A DNA stretch of 64,000 bases from Sapria himalayana. Taxonomy: Eukaryota; Streptophyta; Magnoliopsida; Malpighiales; Rafflesiaceae. A model generated the notes under the pieces. The model was not told the origin of the DNA. It worked only from the letters and a program-made list of their open reading frames with translations, and searched no databases. The position numbers and the translations under genes are program-made. This document shows positions 1-11,889 of this stretch, in pieces; position 1 is the stretch's first letter, and the number at the start of each line of letters is the position of its first letter. Where the stretch lies: assembly GCA_029783825.1 (NCBI GenBank), contig JAREIK010001718.1:2980898-3044897 (forward strand), read 5' to 3'.

Positions 1-2533
1 TTTTTTGGCTTAGATAAACCTAGAATATGTCAGTCAACCAAGCTAGGAAAGGAAGATGGTGAGGTTAATTCGAGACTAAAAACATCAACACCGGTTACAC
101 TCACAGTAAGAGTTCAAGTAATATTTTTTATATAAATATTTTCTTTCATTCTATTGAATTAGTGAATTTTTTTTCATCTTAACTGTAAGAGAAAAAGAAG
201 TTCTCAAGATAAATCCTGGCTTGAAGTCAAGTACAAGAGTTGAAGCAGGTGACATTTTCATTCCCCTATTTGAAAGACACCTTTTTGCACCATTTTTTTT
301 CAATTGTGCACAAGTTATTTTTTGCTTCAAGAAATTCATTAACAACTTATTCTGATTTTATTGTTCTTCCTCCAGACATTCCAACAAGACAAAGAGTAGC
401 AGATTCTATAAGACTAGATTCGCAACATCAACATATTCTCTTCTTGAGACACCTTCCTCTAGAATATGTCAAACTTGCCTTGGGTCAATCGCTTTAGGAA
501 AAACCTCTACTAGTTAATTTCCTCTTGGTTTAGACCTATCATTCCTTTCTTATGTGGGTAGGGTTTCATTGGGTGAACTAGAGATGAATGATGTAATGCA
601 AGAAAGAATAATGATGGGATTGATGGATTGTGTATTCCTAGCATTCTGTTAACTTATATAGAAGCTTTGTCTCCTTTTACCTTTTTCTTTATAAGAGTTC
701 AACCCACTTGAAAAAGGAAAAAGGAGTAGGCATAATACTAGAAAGTATGGATCATGGTTTATCCCTCAATCAAGCACTATTTGAAAGTCAAAATAAGCTA
801 GTTTCCATTTTTATTGGCATTTTTTGTCTTTTCCTCAATGCCCTCAAAGATATTAAATCGGATAAGGTGGATCAAATATAATGTCATGACTTCTTGAATA
901 TCAGCTCTTCCTTTTCTTGTTGGAAGAAAATGATCTTCCAAGTCTCAATCCCATTTTTGATATAGCTATGGCCCTTAAAAAATTTCTTTATTAATAGTTT
1001 GAGGTTAATACACCTTCGATATAATTTCTCTTAATTGGATGTTCCATTCCGTTTGGCCCTTAGGTTGATATCCCATGATGCATATGTTTATATCAAGCCA
1101 GTGTTGATAATTCAGAGATTGCATGTTCAACAAACTCCCTATCTATCTTGCCTCCACTTTTGTTGAAGCTACTCATGAAGTGAGTAAGTATTAGGTTGGA
1201 AAAATATTTTTTTGATTAATGAAAGTTAGAAGATGATGCTTACCATATGGGGTGATGTTCTATCATGCCTCTATGATTTTCTTTATAACCACAAAAGAGA
1301 AGACAACCATGATATAGCTAATCAATGGAAGAATATTTCAAATCAATCTCTACTAATTTAGTGATTCAAGATGTAGTCTAAATAGAAGTGTTCTCACTTT
1401 CCTACTAGAATAATTAAAATCAAAATCAAGGTTTTTTCTCAGCCTAATTAAATACAAATGAATGAGTAGCTAAATGATCTATATTGGGGGTAGTGGCTTC
1501 ACTTCTTTATTTTGGTGAGATTATAATATTTAAAAAAAGAATGCATAAAGCTTAGTCTAAGTTGCATTACCTTCAAATCTCTACTTTGATCTCTAATATA
1601 TTAAAGGGGATATCGATGCCATTTAAACATTCCTTGAAGTTGGCTTGACTTTAGGCTCATCTGAATTCAACCTGAGTTCTATCAGGTTTAATTTACTCAC
1701 TGGTAGAGTGCAAAGGTTGTTGCTTAGCAGCAAAATTCCTAGCTTTCAATATAAGAGGATCTATTATCTCATTTTTTTTCTCATCAAATGTAAGCCCATT
1801 GCTCAACATTTTAGTAGATGGATCCCTGAACCATAAATGCTATTAGTTTGGTTATCTTATTGTTGTGAACCAAAAATATTGTGTTTAAACCTAGTTAGCC
1901 AATCCCATAAAAAATAAACTAAGAGAAAAATTGATCATGGCTAGCAATTCTGAGATTATGAGCCCTTCCCATGACAAATGAGTAGTAGCAATAATTGTGG
2001 CCAAGACATGAGCAAGAGAATAACTAATCTTTCTTATCTTATAAATTACAAACCTTTATGATATCAAGGAAACTCCAGCTACCATAAATAACCACTCAGT
2101 ATTTGACAAAAGGATAAAACTTTCAGTAATCAGAGTCCTACCCTCGCTTAAAGAAAGTGAATTGAGTCTGTCACTCCATCCCCTATTAGAGAGGAAGAGT
2201 TTCGTTATATCTAATCATCATCTATTCAACCCAAAGAATGTGACTTTCACTTCTAGTTAGATTAGCATAAGGTTCCAGCCAGGCCAGTCATTAGTTCCAC
2301 TAATTTCCCTAGAAGGTTAGGAGATAGATCAGACTCTTCAGTGAAAAAGAATGTAATCAAAGGACCCTATGAAGACTACTAGTTTTAGTTGTGATTGTGG
2401 CCAAGAAGCAGGTAGAAAAAGACCTTTTAAAAAATTAAGTCAGAAAGATAACATTTATTCCATAAATCAATAAAGCAAACTAAAAGTATGGCCATGAGAA
2501 AGGCCAATATAAATATCTATATATATATATATT
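1..2533. other. Unrecognised AT-rich flank
   Basis: No reading frame here resembles a family I recognise. Open stretches are short (at most about 85 codons, 240-497 plus) and lack motifs. The composition and scattered short frames fit old decayed transposon DNA, but I cannot assign a class. It ends in a short AT microsatellite directly before the 3' end of the LINE. Confidence 0.5.
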
Positions 2534-2685
2534 TTTTGATAAGTAATAACCATTCATTATTAAAAATTCTATACAAGTTATGCCAGTTTCAAACTATTAT
2601 ATTTTTTTCTTAAAAAATATATATCTCAATTTTAAATTTTCTAAATAAGCTTTCCGCATTTTGGGCTTTGCCTTCGAATAATCTT

Positions 2686-3066
2686 CTATTTTTTCCCTCC
2701 AATGTAGTATATTGCGGCTGCAAAAACTACTTTCCAGATCGTATTTATTGGACCATCCGCTACATGCTTGGATTTCATTTCTTTGAAGATTTCCGTTAAA
2801 CATGCAACATTGCCTTTAATTCTTATCCAACTTTTAAGTTCCTTCCATATTGAGCTTGTGTACCTACAATTAAAAAACAAGTGATCCAAGGATTCTGTAA
2901 AGGTGCAGAATTCACAACTCATGCTTTTAGGTAATAAGAATGTCATATCTTTCATTCTAAGCCTTTTATGCTTAGCAATCCATAGATATATTGCATGCTT
3001 TTGTATGTGCTTCTTCGTCCATATTGTTTTGGTCAATAATTTGCTTTTATTATTACCTATTTCCAT
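2686..3066 (-). pseudogene. LINE ORF2 C-terminus, zf-RVT zinc-binding domain
   Basis: The 126-codon stretch contains the signature C-x2-C then ESLDHLFFNCRYTSSIWKEL, matching the zf-RVT domain at the end of plant L1 ORF2 proteins (cysteine pair, HLFF-x-C, W near the end). Upstream in the same frame, the lysine/histidine-rich stretch with W-x-K-K and KHKRL matches the usual lead-in. The domain probably helps the LINE protein bind nucleic acid (family knowledge). The frame is isolated from the preceding reverse-transcriptase piece by stops, so it is a decayed fragment. Confidence 0.8.
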
Positions 3067-3293
3067 AAGAAAATTGTATTCTTTGGATATTAATCTCTCT
3101 TTCTCGCCCCATGTTTCCAGTAGAACCTTTGCATGTTCTTTTGATCCAACTTTATTAACTAGAATATCCCTTACCGAAATAAGGGATTTCTAATGAGGCG
3201 GGTCTTCCTTGCAAATCTGGTAATCCCAGACATCCTTCGTGTTCAGGTATATATGGTGGACCCTCTTAATCCAAAGTGAATCCTCTTTTCTAT

Positions 3294-3788
3294 TTATCTT
3301 CCAAAAAGTTTTGAAAAAAAAGATTTATTCCATGTAGATATGTTGAGGATACCCAAACCTCCAATATGGGTATATGTGCATACTTTTTCCGAAGCAACTT
3401 TGGGTCTATATCTTTCCGATTTGGGTGCCCCCCACAGAAATCTTCTACAGATATTATCTATCATGCTTATAATATAATTTAGTAGGAGGAAAACCAAGAA
3501 CTAGTATCCTTCGGTGCCTTGGACTACCATGGAGAGCAACTCTAATCTTCCCGCTATTGAAAGAAATTTGCCCGCCCATTGATGAATGACCGAGATAATC
3601 TTATTCAATAGAATCAAAAATTGAGATGTAATTAGACGGCTTGAGGATAAAGAAACCCCAAGAAAAACAAAAGAAAGGGTGCCCTTCTTATAGCCCGAAA
3701 AATCCAGAATGTCTGTTTTATTATTTTGTCCCACTCCTCCAAAAAAGATGCTCGATTTGGAGGGGCTAATATTCAGACCCGATACCAC
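3294..3788 (-). pseudogene. LINE ORF2, thumb/connection region after the reverse transcriptase
   Basis: Two frames (3501-3788, then 3294-3497) carry the conserved stretch that follows the YADD box in plant L1 ORF2: SGLNISPSKSSIFFGGV, a FLGVSLSSSRL block (normally YLGVPL), WAGKFLSIAGRLELL, then RRFLWGA and GGLGILNISTWNKSFF. The order and spacing are normal, and a stop or frameshift separates the two frames near 3500. It is a remnant. Confidence 0.8.
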
Positions 3789-3794
3789 CGAGAA

Positions 3795-4590
3795 TTACTT
3801 TAATGCCCCAAGAATGATATCAATAGAGTTCCGATCTTTTTTAGAGAAAATAATCAAATCGTCCGCATACATGAGATCTATTATCTTAAGTACTGTGCAG
3901 CCATGGTGGAATGAAAAGTGCTCTGAAAAAGTTACCATAGCCAATTGCCTTGATAAATATTCCATGCATTGAGCATAGAGCATAGAGGTAAATAGAGATC
4001 GAATCCCCTTGCCTAAGCCCTCGATTGCCTTTGAAATATCTATTAAGTTGCCCATTGATAGAGATGAAGAATGATGTGGTGCTTATGCACTCATATATAA
4101 TTTTAATTAACCTTTCGGGGAAGTTAAATCCATAGAGAACCTCCTTCAAGAAATCTCATTCAACCGAGTCTAATACTTTTTGAATATCTATTTTAAGGAA
4201 ATACCTTGAAGAGATCCTTTTCCTCACGTATCTCCTAATAAATTCCTACGCGAAGAGGAAATTATTAGTGATTAAGCTCCCCTTCACTTATGCTCATTGA
4301 GCCAGATTAATTATAACCCCCATGACCAATTTTAAATGGGAAGCGATAAGCTTGGCTATGATCTTGTAGATCACATTACAACAGGATATAGGCCGATGGA
4401 CTTTAACTATGGATGCATGTGAAGATTTAGGTATCAAAGATATATAGGCATGGTTGCTTTACCTTAGCATTCTTCCAGAATGGAAGAATCTATTCACAGC
4501 TCGAACCACGTCACGTCCAATCTCACCCCAAGAGGACTTGAAAAATTATGCCCTGTACCCATCAAGGCCGGGTGACTTAGAATTTCATTG
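3795..4590 (-). pseudogene. LINE ORF2 reverse transcriptase domain (RVT_1)
   Basis: Reverse transcriptase copying LINE RNA into DNA at the target site (family role). On the minus strand, 4577-4225 contains SPGLDGYRA, FFKSSWGEIG, LIPKSSHA and HRPISCCNVIYKIIAKLIA, all hallmark L1 RT blocks. 4149-3886 gives GLRQGDSISIYLYALC, and after a frameshift near 3960 the frame at 4055-3795 gives MEYLSRQLAM and the catalytic YADD box (3858-3869). The aspartates of YADD are kept, but stops and at least one frameshift break the domain. The proline usual after GLRQGD has become serine. Confidence 0.88.
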
Positions 4591-4990
4591 TGAAAAGAGC
4601 TTCCTTTATCTCTTCAAAAGTAAATGATAGAAAGAGTAGGCTATGATCATCTTGTTGAAGAATCCTACCTCCTCTTAATATTTTATCATCTATTTTTTCA
4701 ACTCTATTTGAAGTGCCTGAGAGTTCTCTGTAGTATGATATGAAAGTCTCCGCAATGTCTTCTTTAGACGTTGTACAGCTTCCATCCTTTTTTTCTACGG
4801 ATACAATTTTATTTTTCTGAAATTTAGAACTCATTAAGGCATGTAAAAACTTTATGCATCTATCTCCTTGCTTGATGTAATTGATTTTTGCTTTTTGCCT
4901 GAGAAATAATAATTCAACCTCTTCAAGTTTCCTTAATTTAATGTTGGTCAAAACTTCTTCATCTTTCAATGACTTGTTAGGGGACTTCAA
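4577..4990 (-). pseudogene. LINE ORF2 linker between endonuclease and reverse transcriptase
   Basis: This 137-codon frame matches the stretch between endonuclease and RT in plant L1s: LFLRQKAKINYIKQGDRCIKFLH (normally WR-x-K-S-x-x-x-W-x-x-x-GD-x-NTKFFH), then NKIVSVEKKDGSCTTSKEDI and FISYYRELSG. It is open throughout. It runs into the RT domain on its left after a stop or frame change. Confidence 0.75.
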
Positions 4991-5146
4991 GATATTAGTC
5001 TGCAGCTCCTATAGGGTTTTCCTGGCTAGGACTACCCTTGAACTAATATGTACGTAATGCCTTTCATTTAGTTTTCTTAGAGGGTCTTTTAAAGCTTTTG
5101 GTTTTTTAACTAACTTAAATATATTTGACCCACTGATCTCTCCTTT

Positions 5147-5427
5147 CTAACTTTTGAGCAATGTGGAAGTAAAGTCCTTATGCGAAAGCCACATATTATA
5201 GAACTTGAAATGAATCTTCCTTTGCATGTCATCCAGTTCTGTAGATATTACTAACGGGCAGTGGTCCGAGTAAATTCTGGGGGATAAGAACCTTATATGG
5301 CTATCTAGGCACAGATTTATCCACTCATTATTTACCATTGCCCTATCTAGCTTGTTGGAAACTCTACCAGTAGTCCATGTGAAGAAATTTCTAGACGAGG
5401 ATAGATCTTCCAGGTTTAGATTTGAGG
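5147..5427 (-). pseudogene. LINE ORF2 endonuclease, C-terminal part
   Basis: This is the end of an AP-type endonuclease that nicks the target DNA for LINE insertion. It shows FFTWTTGRVSNKLDRAMVNN, then DSHIRFLSPRIYSDHCPLVI, with the conserved SDH catalytic triplet kept. The domain is cut at 5427 by the target duplication of the hAT element and resumes at 8881. The open frame that continues into the hAT end (up to 5506) is not real LINE sequence. Confidence 0.85.
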
Positions 5428-8400
5428 TAGAGGTGTCAAACGGGCCGGGCCGGCACGGCACATTTTTTAACCGTACCCAGGCCCGTGCCAGTGCTTGGCC
5501 CGGCATGGCATGCCGGCAGAGTTTCTTTCGTGCCGATTAGGTTTCACGCGGGCACGCCACACGCGTGGGCGTGACCCAAAGTCCAGACCCTCCCGAAATA
5601 AAGCCCGCGGGTCGGGTCTGAATGGACCCGACCCGCGGTCCCGACATTTTGACCAAATCCCAACGGGAAAAAAAAATTCAAATCAGATTGAATTTCAGCC
5701 GTTGGATTCGACTCCAACGGCTAGGGGGCAGAATCCAACGGTCCTCGTGATACTGCCCCCTTATTTTATATTAAAAAATCAAAAAAATATAAAAAAAATA
5801 TCTTTTTTATAAAAAATTAATATCTTTAATCTATAAATTCTACCCCCCTCCCTGTAACAATTATGTTTTTCAAAAACATATAACCTATCAAAACTTTCTC
5901 TCTCTCACATAAACCATGCATCTCTCTCTCGGGCCTCGGGATTTTGCTTTCGGCTTGGATTTTCATGAAACTCGACTTGAGTTTTGAACATCAGAGCTTC
6001 CTGTGGTGCACCTTGCACGTGACTGACCGCATTGCTTTTACCGGGTAATATATTTTACGTTTTTATTTACTTTCTCTCTCTAAAGCTTCTCTCTCTAGAA
6101 AAACATAGGAAAAAATAAAAAATATAAAAAATGACAAATACACCTGACATGTATTTAAATTTGGAAAATAAAAATGTTAGTGTTATACAGACGTCTACGG
6201 CTGTTGAAACTTTGGTTTCTCCAGTCGTCTCAACCCAAAGTTCTAAAAAACAAAAAACTATGAGGACTTCTGTAGTTTGGACTCATTTTAAAATCATAAC
6301 ACAAAAAAATGTTAGGGGTGAGGAACTAGAAATGGCATAGTGCAAATATTGTATGAGACTTTTAATATGCAAGAGTTCGTGTGGGACTTGGCACCTTAAG
6401 AGGCATGCCGAATTATGCACCAAAAAACATGGACCCTTAGATCCTAGGCAAAACCAACTTGGCACTACATTTTTTGAGACTGGATCGAGTTCAGTCTCAA
6501 AGTTCACTCCCTTCGTATACTCCAGCGAGTTGGGTAGGGACGGCATGGCCAGGCTCATCACAATGATGGGTCTTCCGATCAGATTTTCGGAAGATCCGAG
6601 GGTAGTGCGCATCATGCAGACTTATTTTCAGCCTTCCTATCGTAGGATTCCTAGGTCCATATCTAGGAGTGACATACTAAAGATATATAAGTCAGAAAAA
6701 CAAAAAATTATAAAGGAATTTATGACATATAGTGGAGCTGTGTCCGTGACGTCCGATATATGGACAAGTCACAATGATTCTTCTTATATATGTCTCACGA
6801 GTCACTATGTAGATTCTAACTGGACAATCAATAAAAAAATTTTAGGATTCACTGAGATTCTTCAGCCTCATGATGGCCCGGTCATTTTTGAGTGTATGAT
6901 GAAAATATTTAGGGAATATAAAATTCAAAATAAAATTTTTAGTGTCACATTCGATAACGCTTCTAATAATGGAGTAGCGATCAATATGTTTGTTAGGAAT
7001 ATTAGAGACGCACCATTAGTAGAGATCTTTCATGTCAGATGCATGTGTCACGTGATTAACCTGATTGTTCAAGCGGGTATGGTGTGTTCCCCCGCGTTGG
7101 ATAATATACGCAATGCACTAAAGTATATTCGCACTCCTCGCAGACAACAAGAGTTTGGTAGTCTCTGTTTGTCTACGAATCTTAAGAAGAAGAAATTCCA
7201 ATCGGATGTGAGACATCGTTGGAATTACACGTACCTGATGTTGGAATCATGTGTTGGTTACGAACACGTGATATCCGACTACGTCAATAGTAAGAGTGAC
7301 GAACTTATTATTGACGACACTAACTGGGCTTCATGAATTTCATTTATGAAATTCTGGAAGATATTTTATGACACGACGAACATGTGTTCGTCGGTTTATA
7401 TGCCCACCACTTGCATTGTACTCCGGTGCATATGCAACATTAGTAGCATGTTTAGGAAGTATCGAGCTGACCTAACGCTTAGCCATATGGTTGCAGAGAT
7501 GGAGACCAAGTACTTGAAGTACTGGTCCACCGTTCCATCTCTTTATTGCCTCGCTGCATGCATGGACCCTAGGGTTAAGGTGAAAGGGGTAGAAAATACC
7601 CTGACTTTCATTTCCTCGTGCATCAACCTGGAAGAGCCACCTGAAGAGTTCATTCACGAAATGTTAACGGACCTCTTCACATACTATGATACTAGGTATG
7701 GTGGTGGTAGTAGTGAGACTGTGATTACGGACATTGATACCTTGTTCGGAGATGGCGATTATTCCATTCAGCTAGCGAGGGGGAAACGTAGGGGTGGACC
7801 ATCACATAGAAGCGAGCTGTCTCGGTACTTAGATACCGATTACTGCTCAATCCTATCACATTCTGATACTAAGAATCTTGATTTATTACAGTGATAGAAA
7901 TCATATGAGTCCACCTATCCCATGCTATCTAGGATGGCACGGAATCTACTGACTCCTCCGGTGTCGAGCCTAGCATCGGAGTCTACTTTTTCTGTTGCAG
8001 TGAACGTGATTTCGGATAGGAGATCGAGATTACGTCCAGATATGGTTGAGGCCTTGGCTTGTTTGAAGGATTGGGAGGATTCGAGGTTTAGCATCCATGA
8101 TCGTGCTGGAGCTGGGACTGGGACAGGAACTGTAGTCGCATCCACATCCACTAGGATGACGGAGGAGTTGATTGCCGTTGATGATGATCCATATGATACT
8201 GATCTTGATGTTGCGGCTGATGATTCTCATTTTATGCCGATTGACAATTGATGATGATCTGCTGTTTTTTTTTCGATGTTTTTTTATTCATTATATTTGT
8301 ACGCTTTGTTTGTAGTTTGTACGTTGTGTTGAAACTTATACTTGTTTTGTTCAGACTATCGGTTTCAAATGCATGATTGGTAATTTTTCATTTCTGTTTA

Positions 8401-8880
8401 ATTTTTTTAAAATTTGTATTTATACTAACATAATGTATTGATTTATTTTTTTTACGATTTAAATTTTATTTTAAAAATTAATAACTTTAATATATAATTA
8501 ATTAATATAATAAAAGCTAAACTAATTTGAATTTGAAAAAAAAATACTTTTCTAAAATTTGTTTTTTTATTTAATTTTTATTTTTAACATTTTTAAAAAA
8601 ATTTATATTTATTAATTAATACTCTACACTTAAGTCTTAAGCAATACAATTTACATTATATAAATTTTTTTAAAAAAAAACAATATTCTGCCTATCCGTA
8701 CGGCCTCTGGCCTGCCCCTGCCGGCCTGCCCTGCCTCTCAGCCCTCTCTCTCACTCTCAGACCTTAGTCTCTCTCAGGACCCGGGCTCGGCCGCTCGGGT
8801 CAGCCTCTACCCCGGCCTGTATCGCCAAGCCGGGCCCGCCTGTTTTAAACCGTGCCGGCCCGGCCCGTTTGACACCTCTA
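5428..8880 (+). mobile_element. RICESLEEPER-type hAT transposon, copy A, nearly intact
   Basis: This 3,453-bp element has 31-bp perfect terminal inverted repeats starting TAGAGGTGTCAAACGGGCC and ending with the reverse complement. It is flanked by a perfect 8-bp target duplication ATTTGAGG (5420-5427 and 8881-8888), as expected of hAT elements. Both subterminal regions are GC-rich with repeated GGCC/GGCAC words, unlike the AT-rich interior. It carries one transposase frame (6131-8251). It inserted into the endonuclease domain of the LINE, so it is younger than the LINE. Confidence 0.95.
6131..8251 (+). pseudogene. hAT transposase (BED finger, DUF4413, hAT dimerisation), four stops, no frameshift
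   Basis: Cuts and pastes the element and acts in the nucleus (family role). One frame of about 706 codons runs from ATG 6131 to TGA 8251, broken only by TAG 6338-6340, TGA 7334-7336 and the adjacent pair TGA TAG 7892-7897. Domains in order: BED zinc finger (CKYC ... HLKRHAELC, about 6341-6425); the central RNase H-like core (TSDIWTSHNDSSYICLTSHY, then TFDNASNNG and FHVRCMCHVINLIVQAG); DUF4413 (7380-7600); and the C-terminal dimerisation block LTPPVSSLASESTFSVAVNV ... DRRSRLRPDMVEAL. Copy B has CAG, AGA and TGG TGG at the four stop positions, so three are explained by single C-to-T or G-to-A changes. The length is normal for this family. Confidence 0.93.
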
Positions 8881-9435
8881 ATTTGAGGTGCACATTAGGG
8901 CATCCTAGCACTCATAATTTGTTACTACCCTTCCTCCTACTCTATCTAGACATGAGAGTGGGGAGTTAAGATCTCCCATTATGACCCAAGGAGTGGTGTC
9001 CATCACCCCTTATTCTGTTAGGTCTCTTCAAAGGGCTTTCCTATTTGAAATAGAGTGTAGACCATAAATTATAGAGAGCTTAAAGGATAGACCACTCTCT
9101 TTGTCCCGTGCCTAAAGGTACATGTGATGTGACATTGCAGAGATGACTTCTAAATTTATAATTTGATTATCCCACAAGATTAAAATCCTGCCATTACTAT
9201 GGGTGGAGAAGTTAATTATAGAATGATATCCCTTGAACTTTGTCTTCATAAGCCAAGCTAATTTCTCATTGTCAGCTTGGCTTCTATGATGGTGAAAACG
9301 TTTATTCGGAAGGTATTAAATAATCTAAGGATTTATTTATGTTTTAATGGGCAATTAAAACCCATGACATTCCAAGAAGCTATCTTTATAACATGTTCCA
9401 CTCTTCTCTCCATCATACTCGGGTATGATTAGCCA
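8881..9435 (-). pseudogene. LINE ORF2 endonuclease, N-terminal part
   Basis: The minus strand near 9415 opens with IASWNVMGFNCPLKHK, the standard start of plant L1 endonucleases, followed after a stop by ILRLFNTFRINVFTIIEAKL with the catalytic E of the E-A/T-K motif. Nearer the hAT junction it reads TTPWVIMGDLNSPLSCLDRVGG, the conserved GD-x-N block. This joins across the hAT element to the C-terminal part at 5427. It holds several stops. Confidence 0.82.
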
Positions 9436-10620
9436 TTTTGTAAATTCGTAGCATTCACCATATCATACATACCCCATTTTATTTAAGATGCCCCTTAGTA
9501 GCTCCAATATATATACCACTCTTGTCATATATGTTATACTTACATTCTATGTAGTTTCACAAAAGTATGTAAATCTTCCCTTACATATATGTATACACGA
9601 TTAGGCCTACCCTTACATACTCCACCCTTGTCACATATATCACCCTCACATGATATTACCTCGCCTTTCACACCTGGTCTCTGCCCATAGATCTTACAGG
9701 ATGTTTTGCTACCCTTACATTTGAACCAGACTGCCCAGAATAACCTCAAGTGATTCCAGAACTTCCCCCCATACACAGCCATCCCCACCCTTACATGCAT
9801 TAGTTCCCCTGATACCCCCATACAATCAAGCAACTGTCAATTTTTAATTATCCAACAATTTTTTGGGTTACCTTCCAAGAAATCTTCTTCGTGCTTTATC
9901 CTCCCCCATATGTTTTATATGTTTTACATAGTTTTAGATAAAGCCCTCCATGATACTCAGTGCCCATAATACTACCCCAACATTGAGATCTCTCCTCGCA
10001 TCCTCCCCATACAATACGTACACAACTCTACATTGAATTGTAACAGGTTTCCCGCACATTTTTATTTCCCTTACATTGAGTCCCCAATCCCTCAAAATTT
10101 GCCTCACCCACACACTTCCCAATCCTATTACTCCTTTTCCTTACATTATTCAAGAGTAGCATGTAATTAGATAGTTTCAGCATATATTCCACCCTTATTT
10201 TTACATTTGAAATCCCAAACCCTGGATAATCATATATTTCCATCAGCGAGATCATTGAAAACCCGTGACAACTTGTTTGGGGCCGACTTGCGCTCCTTTT
10301 GCTTTTTGTTGACTTATAGTGGCAATTCTTTTTTAAAAAATTAGGTTTGCAGCACATAGTTATACATACATCTTCTTTGGAATGTCTCAGTAGTCTGGTG
10401 ATCTCTCTCTTCACATGGCAGTACGCATCAAACAATACCTCCCGCTTATTGCCCCTTACAATTCCAGAATACTTTTCTCCATGGACATTTTTCCTCCTAT
10501 GACATTTAGCATCTACCTTTACAAATAATTTCCGATGTACTGTCAAGTAGAGAGCTATCATAGCCTCTCGTGGACACCCACACACATTCACCCTCACAAG
10601 TTGCCCCATCTTAATAGTTT
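9436..10620 (-). other. LINE spacer or ORF1 C-terminal remnant with unrecognised open frames
   Basis: Between ORF1 and the endonuclease start lies about 1.2 kb that I cannot assign. It contains a 193-codon minus-strand frame (10028-10609), lysine- and cysteine-rich, and a 97-codon one (9540-9833). Neither shows a domain I know. The minus strand is G-rich and repeats ATGTAAGGG or close variants at least six times. It may be the decayed ORF1 C-terminus and ORF1-ORF2 spacer, or a separate insertion. Confidence 0.45.
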
Positions 10621-10866
10621 AAAATTTAGGCAGTGGGTAGCTGGTCTATTTTTTGCACTGCATAAATAGTCATTTACAGATAAGAAAACCATCAACCATG
10701 AGAGACCACCTAGAGGTGCCCCCACCTCTCCCTAGAAATCCCTTAAAAAAAGTAGGTGGGAGAGTCTAAAAGTCTTCTCCATACTCCACCCTTCAAAACT
10801 CCAACAGAGAAACCCCATATCATAAAACAACTCATTTTTAAGGGGTTGAGATCCCCTAGAAGCCAT

Positions 10867-11232
10867 CTATGCTGGACCATAAGGGGCAGCACCCTTGGCA
10901 GCCATATCCTTCATCTTGCCTTTGTTTTTGAGGTTTTGTGATGGGCATTCTCTAACACTGCTTAGGTCCCTCTTTTTCCTCCTTGCTTTAGCCACCATAA
11001 AACCATCATTTCCCCCATCATTCGCCTCATTTTGTTGCTCTGCCAGTATGGGAAAGGCTTCCTCTTTCATGGGGTATGCAACACATTGGCCTTCCTCAGG
11101 GGGGGAGCTAGGCTCTTCCTTTTCCTGTACTCGGTCTTTTGCTTTTGGCCTTATTTGCTCTACTTCGTTCTTCTCCCTCGATAGATAGCTGCCTGAATAA
11201 TAGCCAAATAATGAACAAAAATTACAGAACAA
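10867..11232 (-). pseudogene. LINE ORF1, degenerate zinc knuckle and basic tail
   Basis: It begins FCNFCSLFGYYSGSY, where plant LINE ORF1 normally has P-x-x-C-x-x-C-x-x-FGH-x-x-x-x-C. The first two cysteines are kept, while the histidine and last cysteine are now tyrosines. An acidic, E/P-rich linker and a basic block (ARRKKRDL) follow. It sits directly downstream of the DUF4283 part, as in plant LINE ORF1 RNA-binding proteins. Confidence 0.65.
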
Positions 11233-11279
11233 GGGTAAGTTTTTGTATACAACTGGTTAGCTGATTCTAGATCCATCCG

Positions 11280-11835
11280 GAAAATTTAATAAAATTTCAT
11301 CCATTAAACCTTCATTCAAATCGATTAGAACCCTTGTGAAAGCAATTTTAGAGATATTAGCTGTGAGCTTATCCATGTGTAGGGGCTGCCTGAGGGTAGC
11401 TTGCTGCTTAACTCAATCCTACCGAATTCTATAGGTGAATAGGAAAGTTTGACAGCTTTACCCATATAGGAATTCTGGAGATTTCCTTTAGTCCATAGTG
11501 AAATCCAACTGGGAATAGTTTCACATATAGGGCCCGACGAAAACCCAAAAAAGCCCAACTTTTAGGATTTCCTCATCCTTTTTTGAGTTATTAAATTTGA
11601 AGACAATCCAGCCACTTGGGTGCTGAATGACTTGTGGAGTGATTCTCCACTGTTCTTCCATGAATCTTTTTAATAATAGTTGCCCCAGATTCCTAGTCAC
11701 AAAGTATCCCACTAGGAAAAATTTCCAGTGCTCAATCCCAAGTAGTAAATCACTCTCTTCAAAGCTAGCATTGCCCGGCAGCTTAGGGGGAAGGTATGTT
11801 AGTTTTGAAGCATTGATTAGAGCTCTATTACCCAC
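11280..11835 (-). pseudogene. LINE ORF1, DUF4283 domain
   Basis: The frame 11835-11521 contains the DUF4283 pattern: EHWKFFLVGYFVTRNLGQLL, W near RITPQVIQHPSGWIVFKF, and ILKVGLFWVF. After a frameshift the minus strand at about 11390-11280 reads MDKLTANISKIAFTRVLIDL then DEILLNFPDGSRI, the region normally found before the zinc knuckle. DUF4283 is found in the nucleic-acid-binding ORF1 protein of plant LINEs. The frame changes make it a remnant. Confidence 0.78.
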
Positions 11836-11889
11836 AAATAGACTACTCCAAGGAGCTCTATTTTTTCTATATGTTTTATGAATGGAGTC

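Noticed and set aside
5352..5812. Overlapping plus-strand open frames at the left end of hAT copy A
   Set aside because: They arise from the GC-rich terminal DNA (few stops by composition), cross the element border, and match no family.
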